Notes: generated from the letters alone by a model not told the origin. 64,000 bases of DNA from Lyophyllum atratum (GCA_014905825.1 JACGCN010000015.1:186001-250000); one strand, 5' to 3'; shown: positions 24,282 to 35,856, counted from the first letter of the stretch. A program made the numbers and translations.

Positions 24282-24683
24282 TCAGGCCAGCACTGCGCGC
24301 CTAAATCCGATAGATATCAGAATCCCAATTATTATGCAAATATCCCTTGAAACCGACCAGAGCTCTTTTGCGTCATCGTGTTTTGGTAGACGACTCGCTA
24401 ATGCGTCATAGTTGAAGAGGACAGGCGTAGGAGGGGAGCATGGATAATTTACAACAACAGGAGGTAGCGTACTAGCGACGACCAAGCACGGGCATTTCAA
24501 AAGAAACCTCAACCATGAGACAGTAGGAGGTGGAGATAAGGCTGGGGAGATGGGTGTAGGCATGAACAGAGGGTTAGACGTGCTTGCAGGTTCTTCGAAT
24601 GCCTTGGGAGCAGTAATAGATAGATGCTGGGGTTGACCTGCAGTAGGGGCTGCCTCAGCGAAGACGGCGACTCGTTGAGCCAT
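24282..24683 (-). pseudogene. A2 relic: internally deleted NYN-LOTUS gene
   Basis: Starts MAQRVAVF, like A1, then jumps directly to a linker segment matching A3 (QPQHLS.TAPK, PTPISP). It then jumps to sequence matching the 3' flank of A3 (24300-24520 aligns with 27013-27230; landmarks GAAACCGA(C/T)CAGAGCTCTT and ATAATTTACAACAA). So both the NYN and LOTUS domains are missing through two separate deletions. A 133-residue frame stays open but contains no domain. Confidence 0.82.
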
Positions 24684-25021
24684 CGTATGCGGTTGTCAGG
24701 CGGAAGTCCAGTAGCAAATATGAATAAGAATGTAGCCAAGGTACTACATGAAGAGGTGGGTAGATGTTCTCTTGAAGAGATGTCCAAGAGATACATGTAT
24801 ACGTGCATTTGTCGCTTGATAAACTGCCATCGTCGAACACGAGGCTGGTAAATGAAAGACATTGCCACCAATTGAAGGACGAATGTCCCCTGATATCTCG
24901 AATGATGAGAAGATTCACAAGGGTACATACAAAGGGACCACGACATAGCTTTTCCACGTTTGGCGCAGGTAGGCAAGCCAAGGTCCACGAATCTACCAGC
25001 AGTTGAGGCGCAAGGGGTTGC
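24684..25021. repeat. A/B intergenic spacer, copy 2
   Basis: Second copy of the spacer at 22081-22461, slightly shorter, in the same position relative to the relic A2 and B2. Confidence 0.85.
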
Positions 25022-26602
25022 CTAACTCATCTTCGAATTATACCAGCCGGGACGCAGTGCTATCCATGCACCTCCTTCTTTCCCGCCCGATTCGAGGATA
25101 CCCAACTTTTCTGCCAGGGCGACGTATTGTCCAAACCTCTCAACACCCGCTTGTTTATACAAGGCACTGCCTTCAGTCCCGAGCTCCCTCGCAAGGCCTT
25201 GGCGTAAAGGGCGAGCATAACCTTTCGATAGATGAAATTCGAGTCGCTGGACCAAAAGTCTGAAGACCGGAGGAACCACTTTAGGCTCGGTGTGTGGCAC
25301 AGATGAGGCAGTGGGTGCATTGAGGACTGCCTTGATTTTCGAAAGACTGATTGATGCTGATGGTATCAAGCCGAGGATGGGAGGTAGCTGGGCTTGGGCA
25401 GGAAGGACCGAAGATCTCTTCTTGGGCGGTGATTTGAGGCCTGTGTCTGAAGTCATGGATGCGGTCACTGGATTGGCAACAAGGTTTGGAACCGTTGGTG
25501 GATCAGGTTTCGGAAGGGACTGCGCTAGTATATGAGGGGAGTTTGGAGGAAAAGGTTTTTGGGGAGTAAAGACACCATTCATTCGAGTAGTGCCAATAGC
25601 TCTGTTCACTACTGTTGGTGTTCGGGAGGTATTCTCCGCGTACAAGGCATCAGGAGCAGACTCTATTTCGGAGGGAGACCCGGCTGTCGGTATAGAATCG
25701 ATGTCCTCGTCTTGGTACGAGAAGGGTGTTCGTATCGGAGCATAAGATCGCGTATCTCCTGAAGAGTCTCCCATTGCATCTCTCTTTATATCTGCGGCGA
25801 AGTTTCTGGATCTTTGGACACTGCTTGTTCTGTCGCGTAGATGATCCATTATATCGTCATCGGATACCTCCTCGACGTCGTACCGACTACCCCAAGACGG
25901 ATGGGCAAGATGGCCCCTCCCCATAGATAATTCTCTCTGGTAACGAGAGAGTGGAGCCTGGTTCTCTAGCCGTGATAGAGCACTAGTCCTTGGTGACAAA
26001 TAATCTTCGATGACCTCGGCACCCAACACCTCAGTATTCCAGTCCAGAAAAATCGATGCTTGGACCTTCAGGCTCAGGTGGACCCCGGGCAGAGATATTA
26101 TCACGACTCGATATCGACGAAGGCGGAGGATTGACACTGCATAAGCGAAGTCACGGTCTCCCGATATGAGAACGATAGTTGAGGGGGCGGGGTTATCAAT
26201 GGCATACGCGAGCATGTCGACTGGGGAAAAACATGCAAGCTTGACATGTGGTCTTCAATGATGAACTGGAGACTTACCAAGCATCATTTTGTCTGCAACG
26301 TCCTTACGTCCATTATGGGGGCAGTCCGTCAGGGAAACACCCGATGACTGAAGTTCCGAGCGAAGTACAAGGGATTTGGAGTATATGGCGGGATCAGATA
26401 ATTCAAGGTACGCCTTGAAGAGCTTAATCGTCCCGAAATTATGTGCGATACAGCGTACTTTTTTCACAACCTCGTATCCGTTGAAGGAAGAAGACGCAGG
26501 GCAGTTTTCTAGAAATCCCGACGATAAGCATTATGGACGGTCAATCATGCCAGTTTTTGACGAACCATAGTCCCAAAAGATGGCGACATCCTCGGAGCGC
26601 AT
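25022..26602 (-). CDS. NYN-LOTUS protein B2 (MARF1/limkain-b1-like RNase)
   Basis: Three exons (26602-26566, 26508-26278, 26220-25022) give 488 residues. Exon 1 (37 nt) and exon 2 (231 nt) are the same length as in B1. The NYN domain is nearly identical to B1 (WDYENC, CPHNGRKDVADKMM, ISGDRDFAYAV). The linker has diverged much more, and the LOTUS domain moderately (LLVQRLEFHLSKGYARPLR, FGQYVALAEKLGILESGG). That pattern suggests selection on the catalytic part. All acidic NYN residues are present. Confidence 0.9.
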
Positions 26603-27260
26603 TTCGACCCCAAATACAGGAGACTACCCTGAGTCTGGCCCTCCTGTTAATGTCGTATAAGTAGGCTTCATGGCTTCTTTCCAAGTTGGGTTGGATGCTT
26701 CCGAGGTGTACTAAATGGTCAATTGCCACGTGATGGCTCAGCATCGCAGGTGAGGGACTGGACTCCGAAGCCGTACGGCGTACGCCGTACGCCGTCAGAC
26801 TCCATGTCCTGGTCCATGTTCATCGACAATCCACTTAGCATGATTAAAACCCATGCAAGTCGGTTTACTTGGCAAGGTCACCACCCGACGCCGCCGATCC
26901 CGACGTACTACAATATGTGCATCGTGTCATCTCTACTTTGAAGTTTGTACTGATATGCCAACTCGGAGCACCACTGTTGGCATCCAAAAAATTCAGTCCA
27001 GCACAGTGGGCGCTAGATCTAACAGATACCACGATCCCAGTTGTTACGCAAGTATCATTTGAAACCGATCAGAGCTCTTCTGCACCATGTGTTTCGGAGG
27101 ACGACAGGCGATGCGCATAGTCAAACAGGAAATGGGCAGAAATTTACAGCAGCATGAATAATTTACAACAAGTAGCGACCAATCGAGTACGGGCCTTTCA
27201 AACAAAACTGTCACCATGAGAAAAGCCACTTTAACCAACCACCGAAACCCGAGTGCGAGT
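26603..27260. other. intergenic between B2 and A3, with duplicated flanks
   Basis: 26603-26740 resembles 24050-24230 upstream of B1 (shared TATAAGTAGGCTTCATGG, TTGGGTTGGATGC). 27013-27230 resembles the relic's downstream part. In between is the perfect palindrome described separately. Confidence 0.7.
26772..26791. repeat. 20-nt perfect palindrome
   Basis: CGTACGGCGTACGCCGTACG reads the same on both strands and is followed by another GTACGCCGT half. It is built from repeated CGTACG/GCGTACGC cores. Confidence 0.8.
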
Positions 27261-28993
27261 TCAGTTTGAAGCAGGGAACGTCGTAGAGCTAGACCATTCC
27301 GGACAGAGGGCGATCCACTGATCTTCCCCGGCCCCATACCCACCGGTCTCCACAATGCCAGCCTGGGTAGCCAATCGTATATACGCTGCGAAATTGGGCA
27401 CATGGGCCTGTGCGTACAGCCCTTTGTGCTTAGCGAGTTCAGTTCCAAGGTCGGATCGAGAAACTTCTCTCGAGCCTCGAGACCGGGCGCGAGCCTCGAG
27501 TATTGTGATTAGCATTCTGAAGTGTGCGGCTACTGTACTTGGTTTGTTTTGCGGTGGTGTAGCCACCTTCGCTTTCGGTGGCGGGGTCGCCTTCACTCCG
27601 GCCTTTGCTGCTCCTGGAGCCGGGGGAGCAGTATGCGTGCCGGACAGTTGAAAGGGTGGCGTAGGTGCAACTGGCGCTGGGCTAGCCGGACGCAGAGTCG
27701 ATGTTGGTGCTGGTGTGAGAGCTGACCCGAAAAAGCTTGTTCTCTCCGGCAATTTCTGTATGACTGGTGGAGGGCTAGGCATGGGTGCAGCTGTAGCAGG
27801 GGTGGGCGCCGCGGCAGCAGGAGGTGCAGGTAAAGGTGGGGAGATGGGTGTAGGCACAGGCAGAGGGTAAGACATGATTGAAGGCGCTTCCAATTCGTTG
27901 GGAGCAGTGCCAGATAGATGCTGGGGTTGACTTGCAGAAGGAGCCTCAGCATCGATTGCAGTAGGAGCCTCAGCATCGATAAACGGAAAGCCCTTGGGCA
28001 AGGTCGGCTTGCTGGAACTCTGGAACAGAGTGTCGCCATCGGTTATGAACGTTGCTTTAGATGATGCTCGCTCGAGAGCGGGTGGAGTCGGAGGGGACGA
28101 CTTCGCAGACCGAAAGGAAGCGGGTGGCGAGTAAGGCTTTGAAGGCGTCTTTGAGGATGCGTGCCTCCACGACATCGGCTCATTAGGAGAGGCATACCTG
28201 ATAGAAGCCCTCTCGTCCAAAATGCCGTTGACACGGGCAGAGCTTGTGTATGCGCCAGGGTAGGTATCGTAGCGAGGACCGTAGACAAAGTCGTCTTCGT
28301 CATCATCCTCGTTAAGATTGTTTTTCGAAATTGACGGCGTGAACGCCCTACTTGCTGTTGAACTTGCCCTTCGTCGAGAGGTTGACGGTGGTTGGGGCTT
28401 TGGGGCGGGATGTTCCTCTAATGGGATACTCTCGCCTAAGACTTGACTGTTCCAATCTAAATGCACAGAAGCTTGTGACAATAGGCTGTTGTGGGCGGTC
28501 GAAGGACACGCCACCACGACCCGGTATCTTCGGAGGCGAAGTATTGACACGGCATAGGCATAGTCGCGATCACCTGATATCAAGATAATCGTAGCAGGAG
28601 TTGGGTGGTCAATGCCAAATGCCACCATATCAGCTATGTGGGTACGTTGAGTGGTGGGTTTCAAATCGGGTCCAAGTACGACTAACCAATCAACATCTTG
28701 TCAGCGACATCTTTCCTGCCATTGTGAGGACAATCCGTCAGTGATATTCCAGATGCCTGGAGCTCGGATCGAAGGTTCGACGAAGTCAGTAACGAGACCT
28801 CGAGGTATGCCTTGAACAGAATCACAGGTCCATAAGCTTGGGCCAGGGAACGGATGTTCTCGACGAGTTCGTATCCAGATATGTTTTGGCCGGGTGGAAG
28901 ATTTTCTGAGGATCAATCAGAAACCTAATCCCGGAGGAGTGAAAGCCACAAACCGAAGTCCCAGAATATCGCAACACTCTCAGATTTTTGCAT
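27261..28993 (-). CDS. NYN-LOTUS protein A3 (MARF1/limkain-b1-like RNase)
   Basis: Three exons (28993-28954, 28905-28687, 28633-27261) give 543 residues. NYN motifs are complete: VAIFWDFENL, CPHNGRKDVADKML, ILISGDRDYAYAV. The linker is ~300 residues and turns Pro/Ala-rich, with a small internal repeat (IDAEAP.AIDAEAP). The C-terminal domain (LITILEARARSRGS, NFAAYIRLATQAGIVETGG) is a divergent LOTUS/OST-HTH. Both introns sit at the positions shared by the array. It is assigned to type A by its WDF motif, linker and 3' flank, although its first eight residues (MQKSESVA) differ from A1. Confidence 0.9.
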
Positions 28994-30138
28994 CGAGAAC
29001 AAGACAATGCGTCTGGAAAATGCTCGATACCATCCTTAAAAGAAGATCGGTGTGATCTAGCTTCGAGAAGCGACCAACATGTGCTAGTAAGGGCCGCTCT
29101 GCGTGTTGCAAGCTCCTTGTCAAGTCGTTGACTTGACACACAGAAAACATGTGGCCAGGAGCGAGCGACGAACGACGACTAGAAGCACAACGGAATAGAA
29201 AACCACGTTTTGCATAAGCTGCTCCTGAGGCTCGGAAAAGAGCCTTCTATCCGGTATGTACTCAAATTGGGAGGTGTGCAGAGGTGTGCCCATATCTTGT
29301 GCCACACGATTCCATGTCGACCCCGCTGTGCATGGCAGATGATGATTTATTGGGAATACAAGGGTGAAACATGGCCCTGCGAGCATGCATTACTGGTGCG
29401 CATCAACGCGTGTCCAGGGATCGCAGTGACTGTAATGTAACAACTTCCGAGGGCAAAAACCATGCCAGAACAGTGCGTCGGAATGAAGGGATCCATTTAT
29501 TGTATCTTTTTGCCGAGTCTAGCGAGATGGTAATTAATAGCGGGTTTATGCTGTTTTTTCGGAAGCGGCTATGAAATAAAAGAGAGAAAAGTTCGATCAG
29601 AAACAGACGACACATGACTAGGTGACTAGCCGCGAGGCGTACCGTTGTGCGCATGCATTGAAAGAGGGCCTGCGCGGATTCCTGACACAAGCCTGTTGAT
29701 GCTAGGTCGTTTGTAGCAGCCCAACAGCCCAGCATCGCAGCCAACTGTGTACCGCACATGTTATGCGTTGCATCTGTCATTGTTTTACCGAGGTTGAGAC
29801 TGTCCGTTCTACAATGTTTGGAACAGAAAGGACGGACTTTTACGTGGTCGGACTTTGAGGTTCTTGATGTGAATGGTCATCGTTGGCGAGGACGACAGCC
29901 CGAGGCGGGTCGGTCAAGAGCAAGAAAAACGACCTCGACGTCGAGTCTGACAGCGACGGAAGTTCGGCAAAATTGACAAGTTTCGTGGCACGTGATATTT
30001 CTTCCACGTCAATAGTTTGGCCTTGCTTACCCAGGGAGTCAGGTATCCCTTAAGCTGATACTACCCACTCCTTCGCGTTTCTTATAGGACCTGGTAAACT
30101 CATACAGAATCTATCCAGGCACTGCAAGTCTATTCCAA
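28994..30138. other. intergenic between divergent A3 and Ubc6-like gene
   Basis: About 1.1 kb. A 72-codon plus-strand frame at 29758-29976 has no recognisable similarity and no clear splice partner. I see nothing else supportable. Confidence 0.45.
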
Positions 30139-31408
30139 ATGGCCGCCAAGTCTCTGAACAAGAACAACTCTGGTAAGTGCACTGAACGGTTCACTAGTGG
30201 GGCCAGCGTCGATCATGTTCTCTAGCGGTCAAACGAATAATGCAGGAGGCGAAGGAACTTGCGAATGACCCCAGCACTGATTACTCTGCGGCGCCATTAG
30301 AGGTGCGAAGCCTCTCGATATGCTTCTGCTTCCCGAACTTATTCATCGGCCGCTTATCTCTAAGGACGATATTTTCGTAAGTGGCTACAAAATGGACTCA
30401 ATTTGCAATCAGCGGCTCAACCGAACCAAAGGAGTGGCATTGTACGCTGCGGGGGCCCGCCGGGACCGACTTTGAAGGAGGACTATACCACTTCCGCATC
30501 CTCCTACCGGCCGAATATCCATTCCGTCCCCCATCGCTCATGATGCTTACGCCAAATGGGAGATTTGAACTCAATACGAAGGTGAATAGCTCAGTTACCT
30601 CGGGAAATTATCTGTAAGCCTGACCATATATCCTCGTAGATATGCATCAGCTTCACGAGCTGTAAGCATGACTTGCAACTGATTACTGGAACGCGTCGCT
30701 AATCCGAGTCTTCAGACCATGAGGAGCTATGGCAGCCTGCATGGGGCGTTAGAACAGGTATAGGTCGTTTTTGTCGGATTGCGGTCCCGATGCTGACCTG
30801 AACCCCAGCTATTATTGGACTCCAGGGCTTCTTTCCGCTCAAGGGACAGAACGCAGTGGGCATTGGGTCGATTGAATATCCTTCGGGAGAGCGGAAACGA
30901 CTGGCAGCTCTGTAGGCAATTCAGTCTCTAATTTTGGATCAAGAAATACTCATCGTAATATTCAAGATCACGAGAATGGGTTTGTCCACATTGCAATGAA
31001 TCTAATTTGGCCCTCCTCCCAGATCCTCCTGCCACAGCTGAAGGTACGGCGGCATCCGGCGCAGCCATATCAGGATTTCTATCACCGGGCCACACACTTT
31101 CGGAGAGGTCAGAGGAGGCACCTCCCGCTCACAGTCCGGCGGATGTTACCCCTGACCCCGAAATAGCAACCATGCACAGCATCGAGACACTGTTGCCTTC
31201 AGGCGCAAGTACTGCTGCGGGGCCCATCCATGCACGTCCACCTTCATTCCTTACACGGCCTGCACTAGAAACGCCGGACGTTCCAGCAACACCCGTCGTC
31301 TCAGAAGTACGGCGGAGGACACGGAAACCTCCTCTGCTTCTCGTCGACGGTGCGATCTGTGTACTGTTTATGATCGCGTTTGCGATAATATGCCGTAGGA
31401 TAATTTGA
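30139..31408 (+). CDS. UBC6: tail-anchored ubiquitin-conjugating enzyme, Ubc6/UBE2J type
   Basis: Eight exons (30139-30172, 30226-30302, 30365-30376, 30432-30581, 30640-30661, 30716-30757, 30809-30911, 30967-31408) give 293 residues. The E2 fold runs from SAVKRIMQEAKELANDPS through GPAGTDFEGGLYHFRILLP and YPFRPP. Active-site Cys is residue ~93 in KICISFT. The Ubc6-type extension (WGVRTAIIGLQGFFP, SREWVCPHC) is followed by a disordered stretch and a C-terminal hydrophobic anchor (LLLVDGAICVLFMIAFAI) with a short basic end. The family acts in ER-associated degradation. Exon 3 is 12 nt (DDIF). Confidence 0.95.
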
Positions 31409-31733
31409 GGTTTCTGGATTATTGCATTTTCTTTCTCGTCGTTATCGGATTGTACTCAGATTAGTTTGTAAGATAGATTGTAGTAGTGAACAGAGGACCC
31501 CTTTTTCCGGAATCCGTGATGAGCAGCCACTGAGAGTCCGACGGATATCGGCTCTGGAACATGCGAACAGCCGAGACGAGACATTGGACAAACCTGGAAC
31601 AAACGTGACCAAGGTAGCCCGATCACCCTCAATTCACTTGGTCGTATAAAGAAAGCTGCCGGCGGCGCTCTCAGCTGCTGCTGTGCGTTGCCACCGCTCT
31701 CTACCTCGACTCATACGCATACGCTGTCCGTTC
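31409..31733. other. intergenic
   Basis: 3' side of the Ubc6-like gene and 5' side of the hypothetical gene. No feature recognised. Confidence 0.35.
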
Positions 31734-32219
31734 ATGACGAATCCCGCTCCGGAGCGCAGACGTCTAAGCAACAGACAATCCCTTCAACTACCACCCCAAC
31801 CTCTCGACGCTCCCATCCCACCCTCTCTTCTCCAATCTCATTACCTCAATTCACCCGAGAGCATATTCCAGCGCTCTGTCTCCGCATCCCATATCCCCAG
31901 CGAGGAAGACGAACAGTGGTTGCAGGACACCGTACCCTTAGCACTTGACCCACAGGACAAAGAGAGCAAGAGAGGAAGAGCGCGCGCGTCTCCCCTGTCC
32001 ACCCAGTCGACCTCGTCAGAATCCTCTGACAACTCCCGAAACTACTCCCCCAGAATGCAGAGCATGGCCCCCCGATCATCCTCCTCCCATGCTCCGTCTT
32101 CTCCGCCGCTTATTCGTTGCCGGCGTCCGACTCACCTAGCCCCGCAAGCCTGGTCTGGGCAGCCTCGAGTGCGTTCTGCACCGTGTATGGATGAGCGCGA
32201 GTACTTCGTCGAGCCTTAG
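31734..32219 (+). CDS. hypothetical Ser/Pro/Arg-rich protein
   Basis: A 161-residue open frame from MTNPAPERRRLSNRQ to EYFVEP, with no recognised domain. It is low-complexity and probably disordered, with IPSEEDEQWLQDTVPL as the only segment of balanced composition. Introns may be missed: a different frame near 32100-32190 reads SLPASDSPSPASLVWAAS, so the C terminus is uncertain. Such short disordered proteins are common in basidiomycetes. No function is offered. Confidence 0.45.
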   Translation: MTNPAPERRRLSNRQSLQLPPQPLDAPIPPSLLQSHYLNSPESIFQRSVSASHIPSEEDEQWLQDTVPLALDPQDKESKRGRARASPLSTQSTSSESSDNSRNYSPRMQSMAPRSSSSHAPSSPPLIRCRRPTHLAPQAWSGQPRVRSAPCMDEREYFVEP

Positions 32220-32544
32220 CCAATGCACGTTGCACAACCGTAGCAACCACCTTTTTCTATTTCTATTTTGGTATCCAAGGGGAGAAAGACCCAGAACAAA
32301 AACGCTCGCCTCGCTACCATTTTTTCACTTTAGGTTCAAGGGCAAACCTTCACGCCCGTTAGATCGCCGACCTACTCAGATCTGCGAGATCCTCCTACAC
32401 TTTACGACCACTTATGATATAGTATGTACTCATTTAGACACGGCGCAGCAGGAGAAGGAAAGCAGAAGCACCATAATCATTTGTACAATTGATATCACAA
32501 GTTATCTCAACAACGAAACTCGTCCCATAACCTAACTACGACGT
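32220..32544. other. convergent 3' intergenic
   Basis: Between the ends of the hypothetical gene and SF3A1. No feature recognised. Confidence 0.35.
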
Positions 32545-35206
32545 TCACTTCTTCTTCAGATCCCTCAGGCTGAACACTAGCAGGTCCTCGTCCTCTAGAT
32601 TGTAGCTCGCAATGGAGGTCGAATTCGTAAGCATTTTGCCATCGTATGATAGCCTAATGCGAGAAGCGCCCACCGTGCTATCAATATGACGCAAAATGCG
32701 ATCCCGCAGCGTCGACACTAGCAAGTCGAGCGGCAAATCTGGAATCGTAACCACACTCCCATCGAGTTTCCACTCTGGCTTCGATGGGTCTTCCGAAAGT
32801 TGGATACGAAGTGAGATAGGGTGCTGGGGGAGTATCCGCGTCAATAATACACGCGGAAAGGATAAAGGAGTAAACTCACAGGATGCATGGCAATCCAGTC
32901 GGATTCTGGGTACAGTTGACCTCCAGGCAACTTCGCAACCCGTTGGCGCTTCGCAGGTGGCATTTCATCTGCGCCACCCTCCATCTCATCCGCAGACCGG
33001 ACCTGACCAGCTTGTGCCTGGAGTGCCCCGTTGGCAGCGGCGAGCGCCGCCATGCGAGAGGGGTGCATACCGGGGGCAGGCGGTTGGTATCCAAATGGCT
33101 GGGCCGCGTCCATTCCCTGGTAATGCAAGGGTGGAAGCATAACGGGCGGAGGTTGATTTGAGTACATGGACGCTGGCTGGGGACCCGACGAAATCGTAGC
33201 AGCTTGATAGGCGCCTGCTGATTGAGGAGGGGCAGGAAGGGAGGCAGGGGCAGGAGGTAATGTGGCGAGCGGCGGCGGCACGGCAGCAGGTCCAATACCA
33301 GGCCCAATGGCATTGGCGTCTTGACTGTATGAACGAAGATAAGATCAGCAAGCAGAAACAGAAAATGAGACAAGGGGACTCACGGTCCAAGACCCTTGGC
33401 CCGATGAATGGCAGCAATTTGTTCGTCGAAGTTGACGTTTGTTGAGAATTTGTCCAGCGTATTCGCCTTCGAAGCGGTGTGACCATCCCAGACAACCTTC
33501 TCCCGCTCCTTACGTTTCTCGCGCTGTTCCTCTTCCTCCAACTTCCTCCGCTGCTCGTCTGCCTCGGCACCAAAGATATCCACACGTGCATGGGCAAGAT
33601 TTTTGAGTGATGACACAACATTGGCACCACGTTGCAATTCCGAGGCCTGGGCCTTACGGGCTTCTAGAGCATTACGCTGATCTTTCCAGCGAGGATCTAG
33701 CAGCTCAATTCGCATATGCTCCTGCAGTTCGTCTACAGCAATTTGTTGTCCACATATTGTGCAAGTGGTCATGGCCGTCTTTCCACTCCTCTTGTCCACT
33801 ATGGCGAAAATATATCAGCTTTAGTCATATGACCAGTGCTAGGAGAGGGTACTCACACTTGGGAACATAGTCCGTCCGAATCTTCATGGGTCCAGCAGTA
33901 TTGACAGAGCTCGCCTGGAGTGCCTGAGCACGGGCAATTTCTCTGGCACGTTCTAGCTCCTCGCGCATCTGCTTGCTCTTAATGTCCTCGCCTTCTTCGT
34001 CACTCTCTTCCATAGCTGCATCCTCATCCCCCCCAATACCAGCGCCGCCGACTGCTGCTGCAGCCTCCGCTTCTAATGCAGCCTGACGAGCACGATGAGC
34101 CTCTACATCCTCCACAGTGTTCTCCATGATCATTGCAGCCATCCTCTTCTGAGCCAGGGTCATGTTCTCGACCTCTTGGACACTCATCGGAGGAGGAAGC
34201 TCGGAGTTGGCGTCGGCAACGGTGAACTCGATAGTCTGCACAATAGCATAGTCGTGCCAGTCAATTTCGGCGAACGCAACTACGAGAGTTTAGCAAAGTG
34301 AATTTATGATAAGAATAAAACAACTCACTTCTTTCAGCTTCCTGATCATCCTGTCGTTGTTTATCCTTCTCCCGCTTGTTCTTTTCCCACTTGGCATGCC
34401 GCCTCGCGACCTCCAGAGTCTGCCACCGCGAACCCGCCTGCGTTCGTGCCTTCAGCTGTTCCAGCACCTCCTTATTAGGGTGTAATACTTTCGTATACTG
34501 CTCCACCAACCGGTTGAAATACCCGAAGAGCGAGTGCGTCGGTCGGAGGAAGTCGAACTGATAGTTGCGACCCTCGCGTGCGGAGAGGTTGGCGAGGAAA
34601 CTTCGTCCACGGCGGGCGGTAAAGAGTGCAGTCAGTTTCATGATGTCACTAAGGCCAGATTATTGAGATGTATTGCGGAGAATATAGAGAATAGGACGTA
34701 CAGGTCAATATTGCTGATGCTCGGGAGGTCCATAATGAATTCTGGTGGCGGAGGCTCCATGCCGACGTCTAGCATCTCAGCAGGTTGAGCTTCATCCTCC
34801 ACCTGCCCTTCCTTCTCTGGCGTAACCTCGTCCACCTCCCCCCGGATTATCTTCTCCATCCGATGCCTGTAGTACGCATGGTACGGGTCTGCCGGGTTGA
34901 GGAAAGAGAATTTGGGGTCGGTCCGCTGTCCTTCGCGGATTTTGTCCTCGAACTGCGGGGGGTTGGCTGAACGCGCCACAAATAGAGCAGTCCTGTCAAT
35001 TACGGCTGGAGATTAAACGAGTTTCAGCAGTGAATAAGCTGAGCGCAAGCAGAAAGCTTACACTTGATTTCAGGTGGGGGAAGAATGAGGCCGCTCGAGA
35101 ACCTCAAAGAGCCGCCTCCCGACACGAACTCCATGTGGATATCGGGAACACCATTTGGAACCATGCCGTTTGTCGCGACGGACATAGATTCGACGAGAGT
35201 AGCCAT
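32545..35206 (-). CDS. splicing factor 3A subunit 1 (SF3A1 / Prp21)
   Basis: Seven exons (35206-35062, 35005-34702, 34648-34329, 34279-33857, 33798-33384, 33324-32880, 32823-32545) give 776 residues. SF3A1 is part of the U2 snRNP that recognises the branch site. Two SURP modules are visible (SVIDRTALFVARSANPPQFE and DIMKLTALFTARRGRSFLANL), then IDWHDYAIVQTIEF, the zinc-knuckle-like CTICGQQI, a charged helix, a Pro-rich region and a C-terminal ubiquitin-like domain (LRIQLSEDPSKPEWKLDG, RLSYDGKMLTNSTSIASYNL). It ends in DLKKK, as in the human protein's basic end. Confidence 0.95.
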
Positions 35207-35332
35207 GGTGGGTTGAACGAAGCAATGCGGATTTGAGCAGGTCACAATTTGCAACACTTCACCCGCTGTTTTCCCACGGTCAAATTATATTCATCCCCCG
35301 TTTCTCACTCGCTCCTCCAACCACGAGCACAC
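35207..35332. promoter_or_regulatory. divergent promoter, SF3A1 / mL60
   Basis: 126 bp separate the two start codons, so the promoter is shared or overlapping. Confidence 0.55.
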
Positions 35333-35807
35333 ATGTTTGGCGCGTTCCGACCGTCCCATGTAAATCTTGGCGGTCTTCTCTGGTGAGTGCACCTCTGCAC
35401 ACGGCCGCAATCCTCTCAAACACTACCATAGGAAGACGCCGTGGAAACTATCGCCAACACGCAAAGCCAATGCTCGGTCGAGACTCAAGAAAGTGGATGC
35501 AGTCATAGAGGCTGTTAGAGCAAGTGGACAGGAATGTGGCGCTTTGGTGTGTCTGTCTGCTTTTCTTTCTTGTTGTAAGCTAATAATTGTCTAGACCCGT
35601 GCACTGGAGTTACCAAAAGAACACGAAATGCCCGCGCGCGACAAATACACAATATTCAGTCCTACGGCCAGAGGCTACCGCAAGGGCATTCATAAAGTTC
35701 CCAAATGGACACGGGTACGTGATCGATTATCCATGCTATGGAACGACTTATGAACTATAAATGTGAACTTGCAGCTTACGCTCAGGACCAATCCCAAGGG
35801 TTTCTAG
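35333..35807 (+). CDS. MRPL31: mitochondrial ribosomal protein mL60 (MRPL31 family)
   Basis: Four exons (35333-35382, 35432-35546, 35595-35714, 35775-35807) give 105 residues, the usual size. The start MFGAFRP and [20 protein letters not shown], then [16 protein letters not shown], a Lys/Arg-rich middle and [16 protein letters not shown], match the fungal-specific large-subunit protein. Its stop is 49 bp from the convergent Cms1 stop. Confidence 0.9.
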
Positions 35808-35856
35808 TCATTCATTATTGTATACACATAGCATAATTCCATTATCTGAAGTCGTC

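Noticed and set aside
29758..29976. Plus-strand frame upstream of the Ubc6-like gene as an extra gene
   Set aside because: Short, Arg-rich, no recognisable similarity and no matching exon.
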